Shown: piece by piece, positions 1 through 8,806 of the stretch
Layout: each line of letters opens with the position of its first letter
How positions within the stretch are numbered: position 1 is the stretch's first letter
NCBI GenBank assembly: GCA_937888715.1
Contig: CALARU010000301.1
Span: forward strand, 1-50,897
Length of the DNA stretch: 50,897 nucleotides
Reading direction: 5' to 3'
Source: an uncultured Planctomycetaceae bacterium
GTDB lineage: Bacteria; Planctomycetota; Planctomycetia; Gemmatales; Gemmataceae
Made by a program: the position numbers and the translations under genes
Notes under the pieces: generated by a model
What the model saw: only the letters and a program-made list of their open reading frames with translations
Databases searched by the model: none
What the model was told of the DNA's origin: nothing

Positions 1-8
1 CCCGACTC

Positions 9-3000
9 TTAATCTTTAGGAGCCGGGTTATTGTTTATACTTGAACCATTTATCTTATCCCCCGTGAAATGCAAATAAAACCCTTCGGGCTTTTTACTCT
101 TTGAAAAATCAATTTCGATAAGATTCGACCCTGGGTTAAGATCTAAATCAAAAGTTGAAGTAGTAACTGATTTTTTGATTTTTTGCTCCGTTTTTAGGAC
201 TGTGTTGATTCTTAATTCGAAGGAATCACGAGAGGTAATGGTTACTAAGGACTTAGATTGGTTATTCGAGTTTAAATAGAAGTGAAAAGAAAGTTGTTCC
301 GAGGTTCCCTGACCGTACTTCTGTAAATCGAAAAAACCATCATTTCTTGCAGCGATCAATACGCTTTTGGAATCATCCAAACCTTTATTTACCTTGATTT
401 GACCAGCATAAGATGCGCCCGAAAAGGTTTTGTTATTTGTAGGGTCTTTAAGGAATGAAACCAAATCCAACAAATCTCTATAACTTAGTTCGCTGGTAAT
501 GCTGTTAGGCATCATGGAACCTTTCAGAGAAGTTAAAGAAGCAATTTCATTTTTACTGAAAGTCGATATTGTTCCTGTTGCGTCTGCCAACCGGATCTGA
601 TTTTGGGCAGATCTGATTTTTACCCCGATGTAAGTCTTGCCCGTTTTAGTTTTTAGTTCGAAAGTACTATGGGCTTGGTTTATTTCGTGCGCAGGATCTA
701 GCAACGAACGGATTATTTTTGCTGTTTCCATTTTTTGTATAAAGGTTAAATCCGGGCCTATCGTGGTATCGTTTTTGTTTATTGCATGGCAAATAATACA
801 AGATTGACTGTTGGCATTTAGAAAAGTTTCTTTTCCTCTTTCGAGGCTTGCGGAAGATTTCAAAGAGGCTTCAAAAAGCTGTAACTGTGAAAGGTTACTA
901 TCTGCTAAGAGGGCTTTTTTAAGTAGCAAACTGTTTAAGTCTTTTCCTTCAGAAGATTTTAGGCCAAACTTTTTTAGGCATTCGGATATGGCGGGCAATA
1001 AATTGGGGTCGCATTTTCCAGAATCGAAGTATGCAAATAGAACTCTTGCGCCTGATGGGCTTTTTTCTAATAATTGCAAAGCTTCACTTTTTAAAGTATC
1101 AGGGAATAAAACCGAACCAAGCAAACCTTGAATACTTTCAGATGCTTTATCAGGGTCAATTGCAAATAAGGCCTGTAATGCAGTTTGTCTTACTTTTAAG
1201 CTTTCTCTTTGCGACCTAGTGCCGCTTAAAATGTTCATGATTATAGGAATAGATTCGTTGGTTTTTAGAACTGCAAGGGTTTCTAAAAGGGGGATCTTTT
1301 CTTCGTCCTGAATTTCCTGACTACTTATCCGTGAAGTAAGCTTTTTTGAATATGAACTAATGTTGGCGTTTTTGATCATTTTAATGCAGGCTATTTTGGT
1401 TTTGATGTTTTCATCTTCTAGGCAGGTATCTAAAAAATTACCCCACTCTTTAAAGGAGGCATTAGGAAAACAGCTTAAAGATTCTAATAAAGCAATTTTG
1501 ATTGGCGCTTCCATGGTGGGTTGCTTAAAGCAATAAAGAGCGAGTTGGGAAAGAATGGCATTGGGGATTTGCTTATAGTTTTTAAGGCTTTTTAGTAAAT
1601 CGACTATCTCAGAAGCAGTGATGTTTTGATTTTCAAGCCATGCAAGGGTTCCTTCTAATGCGGGGGTAGTGCGCATCATTATTTGGACTTCTAGGATTTT
1701 CCTGATGTCTTTTTTTACGCCTGTATCACCAACTGCAAGTATGCGTTCCATACCATCTTTGCCTGTTAATTCTAAGGCGCGAGCAAAAACCTTGAGCATT
1801 CTAATATCTGATCCCTCATAAAATAAGATCGAGTTTACCAAACTATCTGCAGATCCAGGAGCATTGTTTTTTCCCATAGCAAGTGTGATTGCATTTCTGA
1901 GTTCGGGCGTATCAGATCCAAGATGTTTAAGTAAAACATTGAAAATTGAATCGCTACCAGGAGAGGCAAACCGGCATAAATATTGTGCTGCCAGAAGTTG
2001 AAGGTTGGGGTCTCCACCTGCAAGTATGTTTTCGCATATCGATTGAACCTCTTTATCCCAGAAATGAGCAATTGCTTCTAGCGCGCGCAATTTTGGCTCT
2101 GAAGCTTTATCCTCATCTTTAAGGAATTTTACTAACGATTCAACCGCATCTCTGCCTTTCCGAATTAGAGCATTTCTAGATGCGACTTTTATGAAGTTTT
2201 CTTCTGAATCTAGAAGTGCGATTAAATCGCCAACTGGTTTTTCATCAATCGAAGAAAAAGAAGTTGAGCTTCGAAGAGGGATTTCAGGATCATTGGCAGT
2301 TCCTTGCCAACGGATTCTTAAAATTCTCCCACCTACTCCTAATCCTTCAGTTTTGTTAGAGCAGCCTTGATCCACAATATAAATTGCGCCATCAGGGCCT
2401 TGTGTTATTTGGGAAGGGAAAAACGTGGGGTCGGTAGAACTTAGGAAAGTAAAATATTCGCTGGAAAGGAAGGTGCTTTTGTCTTTGGCAGGAAAGATAC
2501 CAAGAATTTCATGGGAGAGACCATCTGTAACAAGAAATAGGTTTTTGAATTTTTGAGGTAACCTGTTATCGGTATAGGCATGGGATGAAGTTGCATGAAC
2601 TTTAGGTAAATTTATGGCAGAGTAAGGGGCATCATCCCCCTCCATTAAAATCCTGAAAAGGTCTGGATCGCAACAATTGGAGCGGTGTGCAAGATGCCAG
2701 CCGAAATCGAATCCTTCCGTTAAGTGCAGAAGTCGAGCGCCCGCAGGTTTTGCACCTGAAGAAATTTGATCATCGACTGAAAACAAGTTGCCTTGTAAAT
2801 CGAAGGAAAGATTTCCTTGGGCTTGGCGAATGCCGGTCGAATAGATCTCAAGGTTTTTGCCATCTGGTTTGCAACGAGCGATCCCACCGGTGCGAAGGAC
2901 CGTTATTTTTTTACCATCGGTGCCTTCAAGGAGGGAGTCTCCAGGCGGGAAATGAAAATAAAGCCAGCCATCTGGACCAAAGGTGAGCGCATTAACTTGA

Positions 3001-3557
3001 TATTCATTAAAACCTGCGATGCCTTTAATGATGATTTCAGATTTCATTTCAAGTCCGCCATCAGGCTTGATTTTATAGCGAAGAATGGATCCCGAATCTG
3101 CAAGGTAAATAAAAGAATCATGGGTAACAAAAGCAGAAGGGGAAAAGGGTTCAAGTAGAGTGGTAGGGGATTCCCATAGCCCAGTGGTTTTGTTTATAGA
3201 GAGAGTTTTAATTTTATCAGGTATGGGTTTTTTAAAAGCAATCCCTTCTTTTAAGTTCCCTATAGGCCAAGAGGAAGCTTGCAGTTTCTTGGTAAAATTT
3301 TGGCTTCGCTCTAAGACAAAGACTTTGCCATCGTCTGAAAAAGAAATTGATGATGGGTTAATGATGTTTGGGTTTTGAGCAACAACTTCGACTTTAAATC
3401 CTTCAAGAACTGCGATGCCTTTAAGTGCCGGGTTAAACTCCCCTTGATCGATCATGTTTGATTTTAATTTTTTGCTGGCTTGTGCAAAAGCTATTGATTC
3501 GAATGGGTTAAACCCGATGAAAAGCAAAATAAGTGAAACAAGAATGAGTTTATACAT
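9..3557 (-). CDS. PVC-type haem-binding membrane-bound dehydrogenase with HEAT repeats
   Basis: An exported 1182-aa protein. A hydrophobic signal peptide (about residues 1-26) is followed by a beta-propeller of the PVC dehydrogenase type (about 45-420, with the family-typical EGFKVEVVA opening). Next come HEAT/ARM-like helical repeats (about 440-900) and a c-type cytochrome segment with CIICH near residue 920 and the downstream IGPDLT motif. A C-terminal beta-rich domain of about 130 residues ends the chain and may bind carbohydrate or protein. Members of this family are common in Planctomycetota and are presumed periplasmic redox proteins, but their substrates are unknown. It is the last gene of a five-gene operon, 21 bases after the upstream protease gene. 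Both ends lie inside the window. The family assignment is firm; the function is inferred only from the family. Confidence 0.9.
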   Translation of the reverse strand: MYKLILVSLILLFIGFNPFESIAFAQASKKLKSNMIDQGEFNPALKGIAVLEGFKVEVVAQNPNIINPSSISFSDDGKVFVLERSQNFTKKLQASSWPIGNLKEGIAFKKPIPDKIKTLSINKTTGLWESPTTLLEPFSPSAFVTHDSFIYLADSGSILRYKIKPDGGLEMKSEIIIKGIAGFNEYQVNALTFGPDGWLYFHFPPGDSLLEGTDGKKITVLRTGGIARCKPDGKNLEIYSTGIRQAQGNLSFDLQGNLFSVDDQISSGAKPAGARLLHLTEGFDFGWHLAHRSNCCDPDLFRILMEGDDAPYSAINLPKVHATSSHAYTDNRLPQKFKNLFLVTDGLSHEILGIFPAKDKSTFLSSEYFTFLSSTDPTFFPSQITQGPDGAIYIVDQGCSNKTEGLGVGGRILRIRWQGTANDPEIPLRSSTSFSSIDEKPVGDLIALLDSEENFIKVASRNALIRKGRDAVESLVKFLKDEDKASEPKLRALEAIAHFWDKEVQSICENILAGGDPNLQLLAAQYLCRFASPGSDSIFNVLLKHLGSDTPELRNAITLAMGKNNAPGSADSLVNSILFYEGSDIRMLKVFARALELTGKDGMERILAVGDTGVKKDIRKILEVQIMMRTTPALEGTLAWLENQNITASEIVDLLKSLKNYKQIPNAILSQLALYCFKQPTMEAPIKIALLESLSCFPNASFKEWGNFLDTCLEDENIKTKIACIKMIKNANISSYSKKLTSRISSQEIQDEEKIPLLETLAVLKTNESIPIIMNILSGTRSQRESLKVRQTALQALFAIDPDKASESIQGLLGSVLFPDTLKSEALQLLEKSPSGARVLFAYFDSGKCDPNLLPAISECLKKFGLKSSEGKDLNSLLLKKALLADSNLSQLQLFEASLKSSASLERGKETFLNANSQSCIICHAINKNDTTIGPDLTFIQKMETAKIIRSLLDPAHEINQAHSTFELKTKTGKTYIGVKIRSAQNQIRLADATGTISTFSKNEIASLTSLKGSMMPNSITSELSYRDLLDLVSFLKDPTNNKTFSGASYAGQIKVNKGLDDSKSVLIAARNDGFFDLQKYGQGTSEQLSFHFYLNSNNQSKSLVTITSRDSFELRINTVLKTEQKIKKSVTTSTFDLDLNPGSNLIEIDFSKSKKPEGFYLHFTGDKINGSSINNNPAPKD

Positions 3558-3578
3558 AGATAGGCACCCGGAGTAGTG

Positions 3579-4391
3579 TTAAATGCCATTAGCTGGAATT
3601 ACGAGAACTGTTTTTATTTTGTTATTGCTGAGAATTCGAAGTTTCGATTGTTCGTTTATGTTGGATTTGCTGGAGGCGTAAAAAAGATCTTCAAGTGAGT
3701 CGGTCCAAATATTGTTAAATGAAAGAATTCGGTCGCCTTTTTTAAGTCCTGCTTTTGCCATCACGCTGTTAGGCGCTACGGAAATAATATCCAAGCCGTC
3801 CGCGGTATCAGTTTCAAGTTTTTGAACTTCGAACCCCCAAACACCTTTGGAACATAAAGTCTCGCGGGTTTTATTGTTAGCCATAAGGCGATCCATCATG
3901 GCTTTGATAGTATCCTTAGGGATGTATCCGTTGGGGGCAAAAGCGATGGATGAATTTTTGTAGTTAATGGTTAATTTGTATCGTGAGTAGGTTGAGAATC
4001 CAATGATGCCTTCGATGGGGCCAAAGAATTTAGACATGACTTTGATTGTTGGATGATCCATGACAATTACAGAATTGTTTTGAGTTTTTAAATTGCCGAG
4101 TTCAAGTGATTTAACATTGGCTTGCCCGCCTGCACCAAACAGGGCAAAGCCCAACGAAGGTTTGATTACCTTGGCTTCGGTGGCAATCTTGCTGCTGATA
4201 AGGGTGACAGGGGCGCCAGTATCAAATAACAGTCGATAAGGGCCTTTGTCGTTAACCTTAACGGAAACAACGATATGGCCTGTTTTCAAGATTTCCAAAG
4301 GAACATGAACAGTTTCTTGCGCGCTTACTGTTGAGCAGAGAAGTAAAAAGAAAATACTTGATTGCAAACCTAAGCGATTTATGGAAGGCAT
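3579..4391 (-). CDS. exported retropepsin-like aspartyl protease with PDZ domain (copy 2)
   Basis: A 270-aa protein with an N-terminal signal peptide (about residues 1-24). A retroviral-type aspartic protease fold follows, with the catalytic-type motif DTGA at residues 57-60 and a hydrophobic-hydrophobic-Gly stretch (EGIIGF) near residue 128. The C-terminal PDZ domain (about 200-268) has a KAGLKKGDRIL carboxylate-loop region. The protein is likely periplasmic or cell-surface; whether it is proteolytic or only a binding protein is unknown. Its start lies 2 bases from the stop of its paralogue, so translation is probably coupled. The two paralogues share layout and the GPF/GPY...DTGAPVT core, which points to an old tandem duplication. 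Confidence 0.85.
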   Translation of the reverse strand: MPSINRLGLQSSIFFLLLCSTVSAQETVHVPLEILKTGHIVVSVKVNDKGPYRLLFDTGAPVTLISSKIATEAKVIKPSLGFALFGAGGQANVKSLELGNLKTQNNSVIVMDHPTIKVMSKFFGPIEGIIGFSTYSRYKLTINYKNSSIAFAPNGYIPKDTIKAMMDRLMANNKTRETLCSKGVWGFEVQKLETDTADGLDIISVAPNSVMAKAGLKKGDRILSFNNIWTDSLEDLFYASSKSNINEQSKLRILSNNKIKTVLVIPANGI

Positions 4392-4393
4392 GG

Positions 4394-5236
4394 TTACAAC
4401 CCTTTCCCAGGTGTAAGTTCTAATGCGAGGATTTGTCTTTTTCGCATGATCTCGATTTGTATTTTTTTTAGTTCTGGAGTTGATCGATACATTTTTGAAA
4501 GATCATTCAAGGAAGTTATTTCGGCATCATTATATTTAAGGATTAGATCGCCCTTTTGGATATTAACTTTGAACGCGGGGCTATCTTTTAGCACATCGAT
4601 AACCATTAAGGGGTTTGAATCTGGGTCGATGATAATGCCTAATGATCCACGAAGAACAGGGGATGAATCTTGTTTTTTTCCTGTTAATGCACCAATGGTT
4701 TTCATAAAAGATCCAAGAGCATCAAGGCTTGATCCGGAGTTTTTTCCTGAAACTCCAAGGGGAAATCTAGGTTTGAAATCTAGGGGCGTCCAAGTCATGC
4801 TATCCTTGGCGACATCAATTTCTATTTTGTGTTTTGCGAGTAAATCGTAGCCAATGAGGCCATGAAGTTCTAATCCTCCAAGAGCCATTCCATTCATGCC
4901 AACAAGTTGGAAAGGGGTTTCGAGCTTGACGCGCAGGTTTTCAAAGCGAAGTCCGCCTTCAAGAATGAATTTATCGAGAACGCACCAGCCGTTTTCATCA
5001 GGTTTTAGCCCGAGTGATTTGCCTGGTTCAGCAGCAAAAAAAGTGACAGGTGCACCCGTATCAAGGATGAAGTTGAAAGGGCCTTTGTTGTTGATTTTTG
5101 CTCTGACAATTAAATGGCTGGATTTATTGATGCGCAAAGGGATATGGATAGGCAATGCTTGGTCCGTAGCTTCCATGCTCAAGATAGGTAAAAGAGCAAT
5201 GAAAAAAGCGATCCAAGCCTTGCGAATGAAAAGCAT
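4394..5236 (-). CDS. exported retropepsin-like aspartyl protease with PDZ domain (copy 1)
   Basis: A 280-aa protein from the ATG at 5236. An in-frame TTG at 5257 would sit directly on the upstream stop and has no ribosome-binding site, whereas the ATG opens straight into a signal peptide (residues 1-22). The aspartic protease motif DTGA is at residues 59-62, and a second hydrophobic-Gly element (HGLIGYD) follows near residue 120. A C-terminal PDZ domain (about 195-275) contains KVNIQKGDLIL. It differs from its neighbour in a longer linker containing a Gly/Ser-rich stretch before the PDZ domain. It lies third in an operon of exported proteins. The family call is secure, the substrate unknown. 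Confidence 0.83.
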   Translation of the reverse strand: MLFIRKAWIAFFIALLPILSMEATDQALPIHIPLRINKSSHLIVRAKINNKGPFNFILDTGAPVTFFAAEPGKSLGLKPDENGWCVLDKFILEGGLRFENLRVKLETPFQLVGMNGMALGGLELHGLIGYDLLAKHKIEIDVAKDSMTWTPLDFKPRFPLGVSGKNSGSSLDALGSFMKTIGALTGKKQDSSPVLRGSLGIIIDPDSNPLMVIDVLKDSPAFKVNIQKGDLILKYNDAEITSLNDLSKMYRSTPELKKIQIEIMRKRQILALELTPGKGL

Positions 5237-5257
5237 CAGAGAAGTACTTTCTTCCAA

Positions 5258-5710
5258 TTACTTGATTGGAGAATAGTCAGTAGGGTTTAAGAAAACCGAC
5301 TCAACTTTTTTGACAAGCTTCCCGTTTTTTTCAGAAGCATCCCTTGCAGAATTCCAAACAGGGTCAGCGCGGAAGCCTTTCCAAGAGGCGTCAGCAGCTT
5401 CTTTGCTTGGGTAAGCAAGAATGTAAACCATCATATCTTCAGCTTTGGTTTTGTCTGTAGGTTTCCAAAAGCCAATGATGGTGATCCCATGTTTTTCAAA
5501 AAGTTTGCATGTGTGATCACGGAATCTAGCATGAAGGGCGTCCATTTTGCCTGGTTCAGCGTAGTAGGTTCGCATTTCGAAAATTCGCTCGGTCTTGGAT
5601 GCATTCACGGTTTTAGCCTCTTGTGCACTAATGGAAGAAACGCTTGAAAGGGTAAGTGTGGTTAAGATTGCCAAAAAAACAATCGTCCGGTTCTTAAAGC
5701 TTGCGATCAT
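5258..5710 (-). CDS. exported NIPSNAP family protein
   Basis: A 150-aa protein. The start at 5710 is chosen because the longer reading frame to 5794 would run into the upstream gene, while the Met at 5710 begins a clean signal peptide (about residues 1-30, ending SISAQ). The mature part is a single ferredoxin-like NIPSNAP domain with the family-typical opening FEMRTYYAEPGKMDAL and a WxGFRADPVW segment. NIPSNAP proteins are dimeric alpha/beta-barrel-like proteins with no settled enzymatic role. Exported versions are common in Planctomycetota. The neighbours are a PQQ-type propeller upstream (22 bases) and the aspartyl protease pair downstream (21 bases). Confidence 0.85.
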   Translation of the reverse strand: MIASFKNRTIVFLAILTTLTLSSVSSISAQEAKTVNASKTERIFEMRTYYAEPGKMDALHARFRDHTCKLFEKHGITIIGFWKPTDKTKAEDMMVYILAYPSKEAADASWKGFRADPVWNSARDASEKNGKLVKKVESVFLNPTDYSPIK

Positions 5711-5732
5711 GTGTGAATCCTTGTTAAAAAAG

Positions 5733-6980
5733 TTACTTGACGGGTTTACCAATGCAAAAAAGATGGTCTTTGCCTCGAATGTAAAGCTTGTCATTAGCTA
5801 CAGCCGGGGTAGAGAAAACAGGTTCTCCCAAAGAGTTTTTGTTGATCATTTTGAAACTACCTTCAGCCTGAAAAATATAAACATCTCCATTTTCGCCAAT
5901 AGCAAAAATATTGTTGTCGATCATCAGTGGAGAAGCAGTAACGGGACTGTCGAGCCTTTCGCTCCATAATTCTTTGCCACTGACAGCAAGGTTGCACATG
6001 GCCATTCCTTTGTCTGTAACACTGAAAATGTATTCTTGTTTGGAGATCATGGAAGGGACATAAGGGAAAGACTTGCGGTTTTCCCAAAGAAGGTTGGTTG
6101 GTGTAACATCACCTGTGCCGCCAAGTTTGACAGCGATAAGGTGCCTATCGCCTGCTCCATCGCCACTGCATGCCAGGATAACGCCAGCGGCAACCACTGG
6201 TGATGCAACAGTGCGCAGTGGCATTTTTGAGAAGCTCCAGGTATAGGTCCAGTTTTCGATGCCTTTATCTGCATCATAGCTGGTGATGCCCGCTGTGGTC
6301 GCGACGAGGAGTTCCAATTTTCCGTTTTCAAGAGTATTGAACAAAGGGGTAGAATAACAAGCTCTGAAAGCTTTTCTGGGGATATCCCAAAGGGTTTTTC
6401 CTGTTTTGGAATCAAAGGCAAGAAGTTGAGCCGCGCCATCTTGATCATTGTTAAAAATCACTTTGTTGCCGTGAACGATGGGGCTATGACCTGGTCCATG
6501 TTGGCTAATAAAGGCACCGAGATCTTTTTTCCAAACTTCTGCCCCTTTGAAATCATGCGCATACAATGCAATTTTTTTGCCATCCCAGATGATGTTGTAA
6601 ACTCTTTCGCCATCGGTTGCAGGTGTGCAGGAAGCTAAAGAGTTTTTAATATGTGTTTTAGCGACACTAGCGTTGAAGGACTTTTTCCAAAGAAGTTTTC
6701 CAGTGTTGGAATCAATGCATTGAAGAAATCGTTTGGTGCCATCGGGAAGGGAAGAATGCAGAAATAGATGGTTGCCCCAGATAACCGGTGAAGAGTTTCC
6801 GACATCAGCAAGGGGTAATTTCCAGAGGATATTTTCGGTGTTGGAGAATTTGAGGGGAATGTTTTTGGAGTCCGAAATTCCGGTGCCATTGGGGCCACGA
6901 AATCTGGACCAGTTGGTTGTATCAGCCAAGCAAAGTGCGGGTGAAATCAGAACTAAAAAAGTAAAGAAAATCAAGCGCAT
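5733..6980 (-). CDS. exported PQQ-binding-like beta-propeller protein
   Basis: A 415-aa protein from the ATG at 6980. That start has a GGAG ribosome-binding site about 8 bases upstream; an in-frame ATG at 7004 lacks one and would add residues before the signal peptide. Signal peptide about 1-20, then a repeated propeller with motifs such as FRGPNGTG, GKLLWKK, GKTLWD and GKELWSE, typical of PQQ/quinoprotein-like or BamB-like blades. Soluble periplasmic localisation is expected. Whether PQQ is bound cannot be seen; many planctomycetal members are structural. It is the first gene of the five-gene exported-protein operon behind the promoter at 7030-7058. Confidence 0.85.
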   Translation of the reverse strand: MRLIFFTFLVLISPALCLADTTNWSRFRGPNGTGISDSKNIPLKFSNTENILWKLPLADVGNSSPVIWGNHLFLHSSLPDGTKRFLQCIDSNTGKLLWKKSFNASVAKTHIKNSLASCTPATDGERVYNIIWDGKKIALYAHDFKGAEVWKKDLGAFISQHGPGHSPIVHGNKVIFNNDQDGAAQLLAFDSKTGKTLWDIPRKAFRACYSTPLFNTLENGKLELLVATTAGITSYDADKGIENWTYTWSFSKMPLRTVASPVVAAGVILACSGDGAGDRHLIAVKLGGTGDVTPTNLLWENRKSFPYVPSMISKQEYIFSVTDKGMAMCNLAVSGKELWSERLDSPVTASPLMIDNNIFAIGENGDVYIFQAEGSFKMINKNSLGEPVFSTPAVANDKLYIRGKDHLFCIGKPVK

Positions 6981-7029
6981 TGGAATAAACTCCGAAATAG
7001 TCAATTATTGTTTCATCAATTCAACCAGC

Positions 7030-7058
7030 ATTATAACATCCCGAATTTCAAAGAACAA
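7030..7058 (-). promoter_or_regulatory. sigma70-type extended -10 promoter for the exported-protein operon
   Basis: Read on the minus strand, TTGTTC (7053-7058) is followed by a 17-base spacer and a perfect TATAAT (7030-7035). The spacer ends TGT, giving the extended -10 form TGTTATAAT. Transcription would begin near 7023, about 43 bases before the ATG at 6980. The -35 matches the consensus at three of six positions, compensated by the extended -10. The same nine-base element recurs before the sigma-factor operon at 14028. No other candidate is better placed for this operon. Confidence 0.55.
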
Positions 7059-7072
7059 AGCGTTGAATCTTG

Positions 7073-7486
7073 TTAATTCAAGGATTCTTTCGTTTTTTTT
7101 TGAAGCCTTGGGGGCCAAATTAGGAATGTTAATAAAACCATACAACCGAATGCGATATGCATTCTCTCGAAATAAACATGAGGAATATCTGGGTAGAAAA
7201 GAATTCGGTTGGCAAGTTGTGGAATGAAAGGGGCTTCCGAAATATCCTGCCCTGCTTCGGTTCGTAGGTTTCTTTCCCAAACGGTGAGGGGGCATTCGAC
7301 ATCAAGCATGCCTTCTGCTGCGACTATACCGATGCAAATTAGGTGGATGATTCTAAAAACAAAGGATCTGGCCCATGCTTTTTTGAAGATAATACCAATT
7401 AAAATTGCAAGCTGGCCAAGTACCACAAATGCAACAAAGGCAAGATGGATGATGACCAGCGCATCAGCAAGAAAGGAATAATACAT
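7073..7486 (-). CDS. DUF2784 family membrane protein
   Basis: A 137-aa integral membrane protein with about four hydrophobic segments (roughly residues 5-25, 27-45 or so, 48-66 and 110-128). It has the family-typical opening YYSFLADALVIIHLAFVAFV and a conserved-looking stretch with ECPLTVWE. DUF2784 proteins are small inner-membrane proteins of unknown function. The gene starts 4 bases after the DinB-family gene, so the two form a transcription unit. It is separated by 92 bases, including a promoter, from the exported-protein operon downstream. Confidence 0.85.
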   Translation of the reverse strand: MYYSFLADALVIIHLAFVAFVVLGQLAILIGIIFKKAWARSFVFRIIHLICIGIVAAEGMLDVECPLTVWERNLRTEAGQDISEAPFIPQLANRILFYPDIPHVYFERMHIAFGCMVLLTFLIWPPRLQKKTKESLN

Positions 7487-7490
7487 GGGT

Positions 7491-7982
7491 TTAGAATAAC
7501 ACCGGTTTGCCCAGTTTTCTACGAATTACGCTGAATTGTCCCATGTGCAAAAGTGTATGGTTAGAGCAAAGGAGCAAAAGTTTTCCGAGGGTGGGGGCCT
7601 TTGCAGCAAGCCTTCCTACAGTTGGTTTATCCAAGTCTGCATCTTTAAGTTTTCGCAAAGCTGTAAGAGTAGCCAATCGCGATTCTTCCATCATCTTCAG
7701 ATATTGGGCCTTGGTTAAAAATCCTGCATGGCTTTGTTTCGTAGTGGAATCGCGGCTATGGGTTGCTTCAAATTCTGGTGTTAGAATTGGGTAGGAAACA
7801 TCAGGAAGATTATTAACAGTCATTCTTTCAGAGGAAATTAAATGACCAATCTGCCAAGCTATATGATTAGCCCCTTCGACCGGACAAACCAGTAAATCAG
7901 CATCAGATAAATCAGAAAGGAACATGGAAAGCATTTGCCCGGTGGATTCCAAAGTAGAAGCTGTAATTTCAATTGCGTTCAT
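7491..7982 (-). CDS. DinB-like (DinB_2) family protein
   Basis: A 163-aa cytosolic protein with the four-helix DinB/YfiT-like fold. Histidines suitable for metal binding lie at the ends of helices (NHIAWQIGHL around residue 40, and NHTLLHMGQFSVIRRKLG near the C-terminus). A GAGGAAA ribosome-binding site precedes the ATG at a good distance. Members bind divalent metal and include thiol-S-transferases; the substrate of this one is unknown. It is the first gene of a pair with the DUF2784 gene. Confidence 0.8.
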   Translation of the reverse strand: MNAIEITASTLESTGQMLSMFLSDLSDADLLVCPVEGANHIAWQIGHLISSERMTVNNLPDVSYPILTPEFEATHSRDSTTKQSHAGFLTKAQYLKMMEESRLATLTALRKLKDADLDKPTVGRLAAKAPTLGKLLLLCSNHTLLHMGQFSVIRRKLGKPVLF

Positions 7983-8038
7983 TGCGTTTCCTCTTAGGGT
8001 AAAAGTTAGAAAATAATCATAGCATGAAATCTAAGAAA

Positions 8039-8806
8039 TCAAAGTGTCCAATTCCAAGAATACATCTCTTCAAGTTGGGTGTGCTCGGTAAGGTTGAATT
8101 GCAGTGGTGTAACGGTAATAAATCGATCTCTAAGGGCAGCGGTGTCGGTTTCTGGGGTTGGATTAGGGCAGGTGAAATCTGCGCCTAACCAGAAATAAGT
8201 TCTGCCTCTGGGGTCGGTGCGTTTATCAAAGCACTCTTCATAGGTAGAGGTGTTTTGAGGTGCAACACGAACGCCAAGAACCGGTCCATTTTCAAGGCCT
8301 GGAATGTTGACATTAAACAAGGCGCCTGGGGCTGGCTTTTTGTTGATTATTTGTTCTACGATTTGCCTCGCCAAACCTGCAGCTGTGTTAAAATCCAGAG
8401 GCCTAAGCTTGGTGTATTCCAATGAACAAGCAATACTGGTGATACCAAAAAAAGCACCTTCAATTGCAGCAGCAACCGTTCCGGAATAAAGCACATTAAT
8501 ACCGGCGTTAGAGCCAGCGTTCAACCCGCTGACGATAAGGTCGGGCCGATAGCCGAGGAGTTCTCTTAAAGCGAGTTTAACACAATCTGCGGGCCTGCCT
8601 TCGACAGCCCAGCCAATGCGGGCCATTGTTTCGTCGTAGATTTCTTGAACCACAATCGGGTTGTTAAGTGTTACCGAATGGCCCGTAGCGCTTTGTTCGG
8701 TTGCTGGCGCAACAACCTCGACAGTTCCAATTTTTTGCAGTTCCAAGCGCAAAGCCCTAAGGCCTGGAGCATAAATACCATCGTCGTTAGTCAGAAGGAT
8801 TCGCAT
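8039..8806 (-). CDS. surE: 5'/3'-nucleotidase SurE
   Basis: A 255-aa protein from the ATG at 8806, where the family-invariant N-terminus MRILLTNDDG begins; a longer frame to 8851 lies inside uvrC. The metal-binding Asp pair D8-D9 is present, as is the SGLNAGSNAGINVLYSGTVA core that builds the active site. SurE dephosphorylates nucleoside monophosphates and is a survival protein in stationary phase. Its first 20 bases overlap the end of uvrC, so the two are probably co-transcribed and coupled. Length is normal for the family. Confidence 0.95.
   Translation of the reverse strand: MRILLTNDDGIYAPGLRALRLELQKIGTVEVVAPATEQSATGHSVTLNNPIVVQEIYDETMARIGWAVEGRPADCVKLALRELLGYRPDLIVSGLNAGSNAGINVLYSGTVAAAIEGAFFGITSIACSLEYTKLRPLDFNTAAGLARQIVEQIINKKPAPGALFNVNIPGLENGPVLGVRVAPQNTSTYEECFDKRTDPRGRTYFWLGADFTCPNPTPETDTAALRDRFITVTPLQFNLTEHTQLEEMYSWNWTL

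Noticed and set aside
4446-4850. Open frame of 134 codons on plus inside the aspartyl protease gene
   Set aside because: It lies fully opposite a gene with signal peptide, DTGA and PDZ motifs, has no domain of its own, and is a codon-bias shadow.
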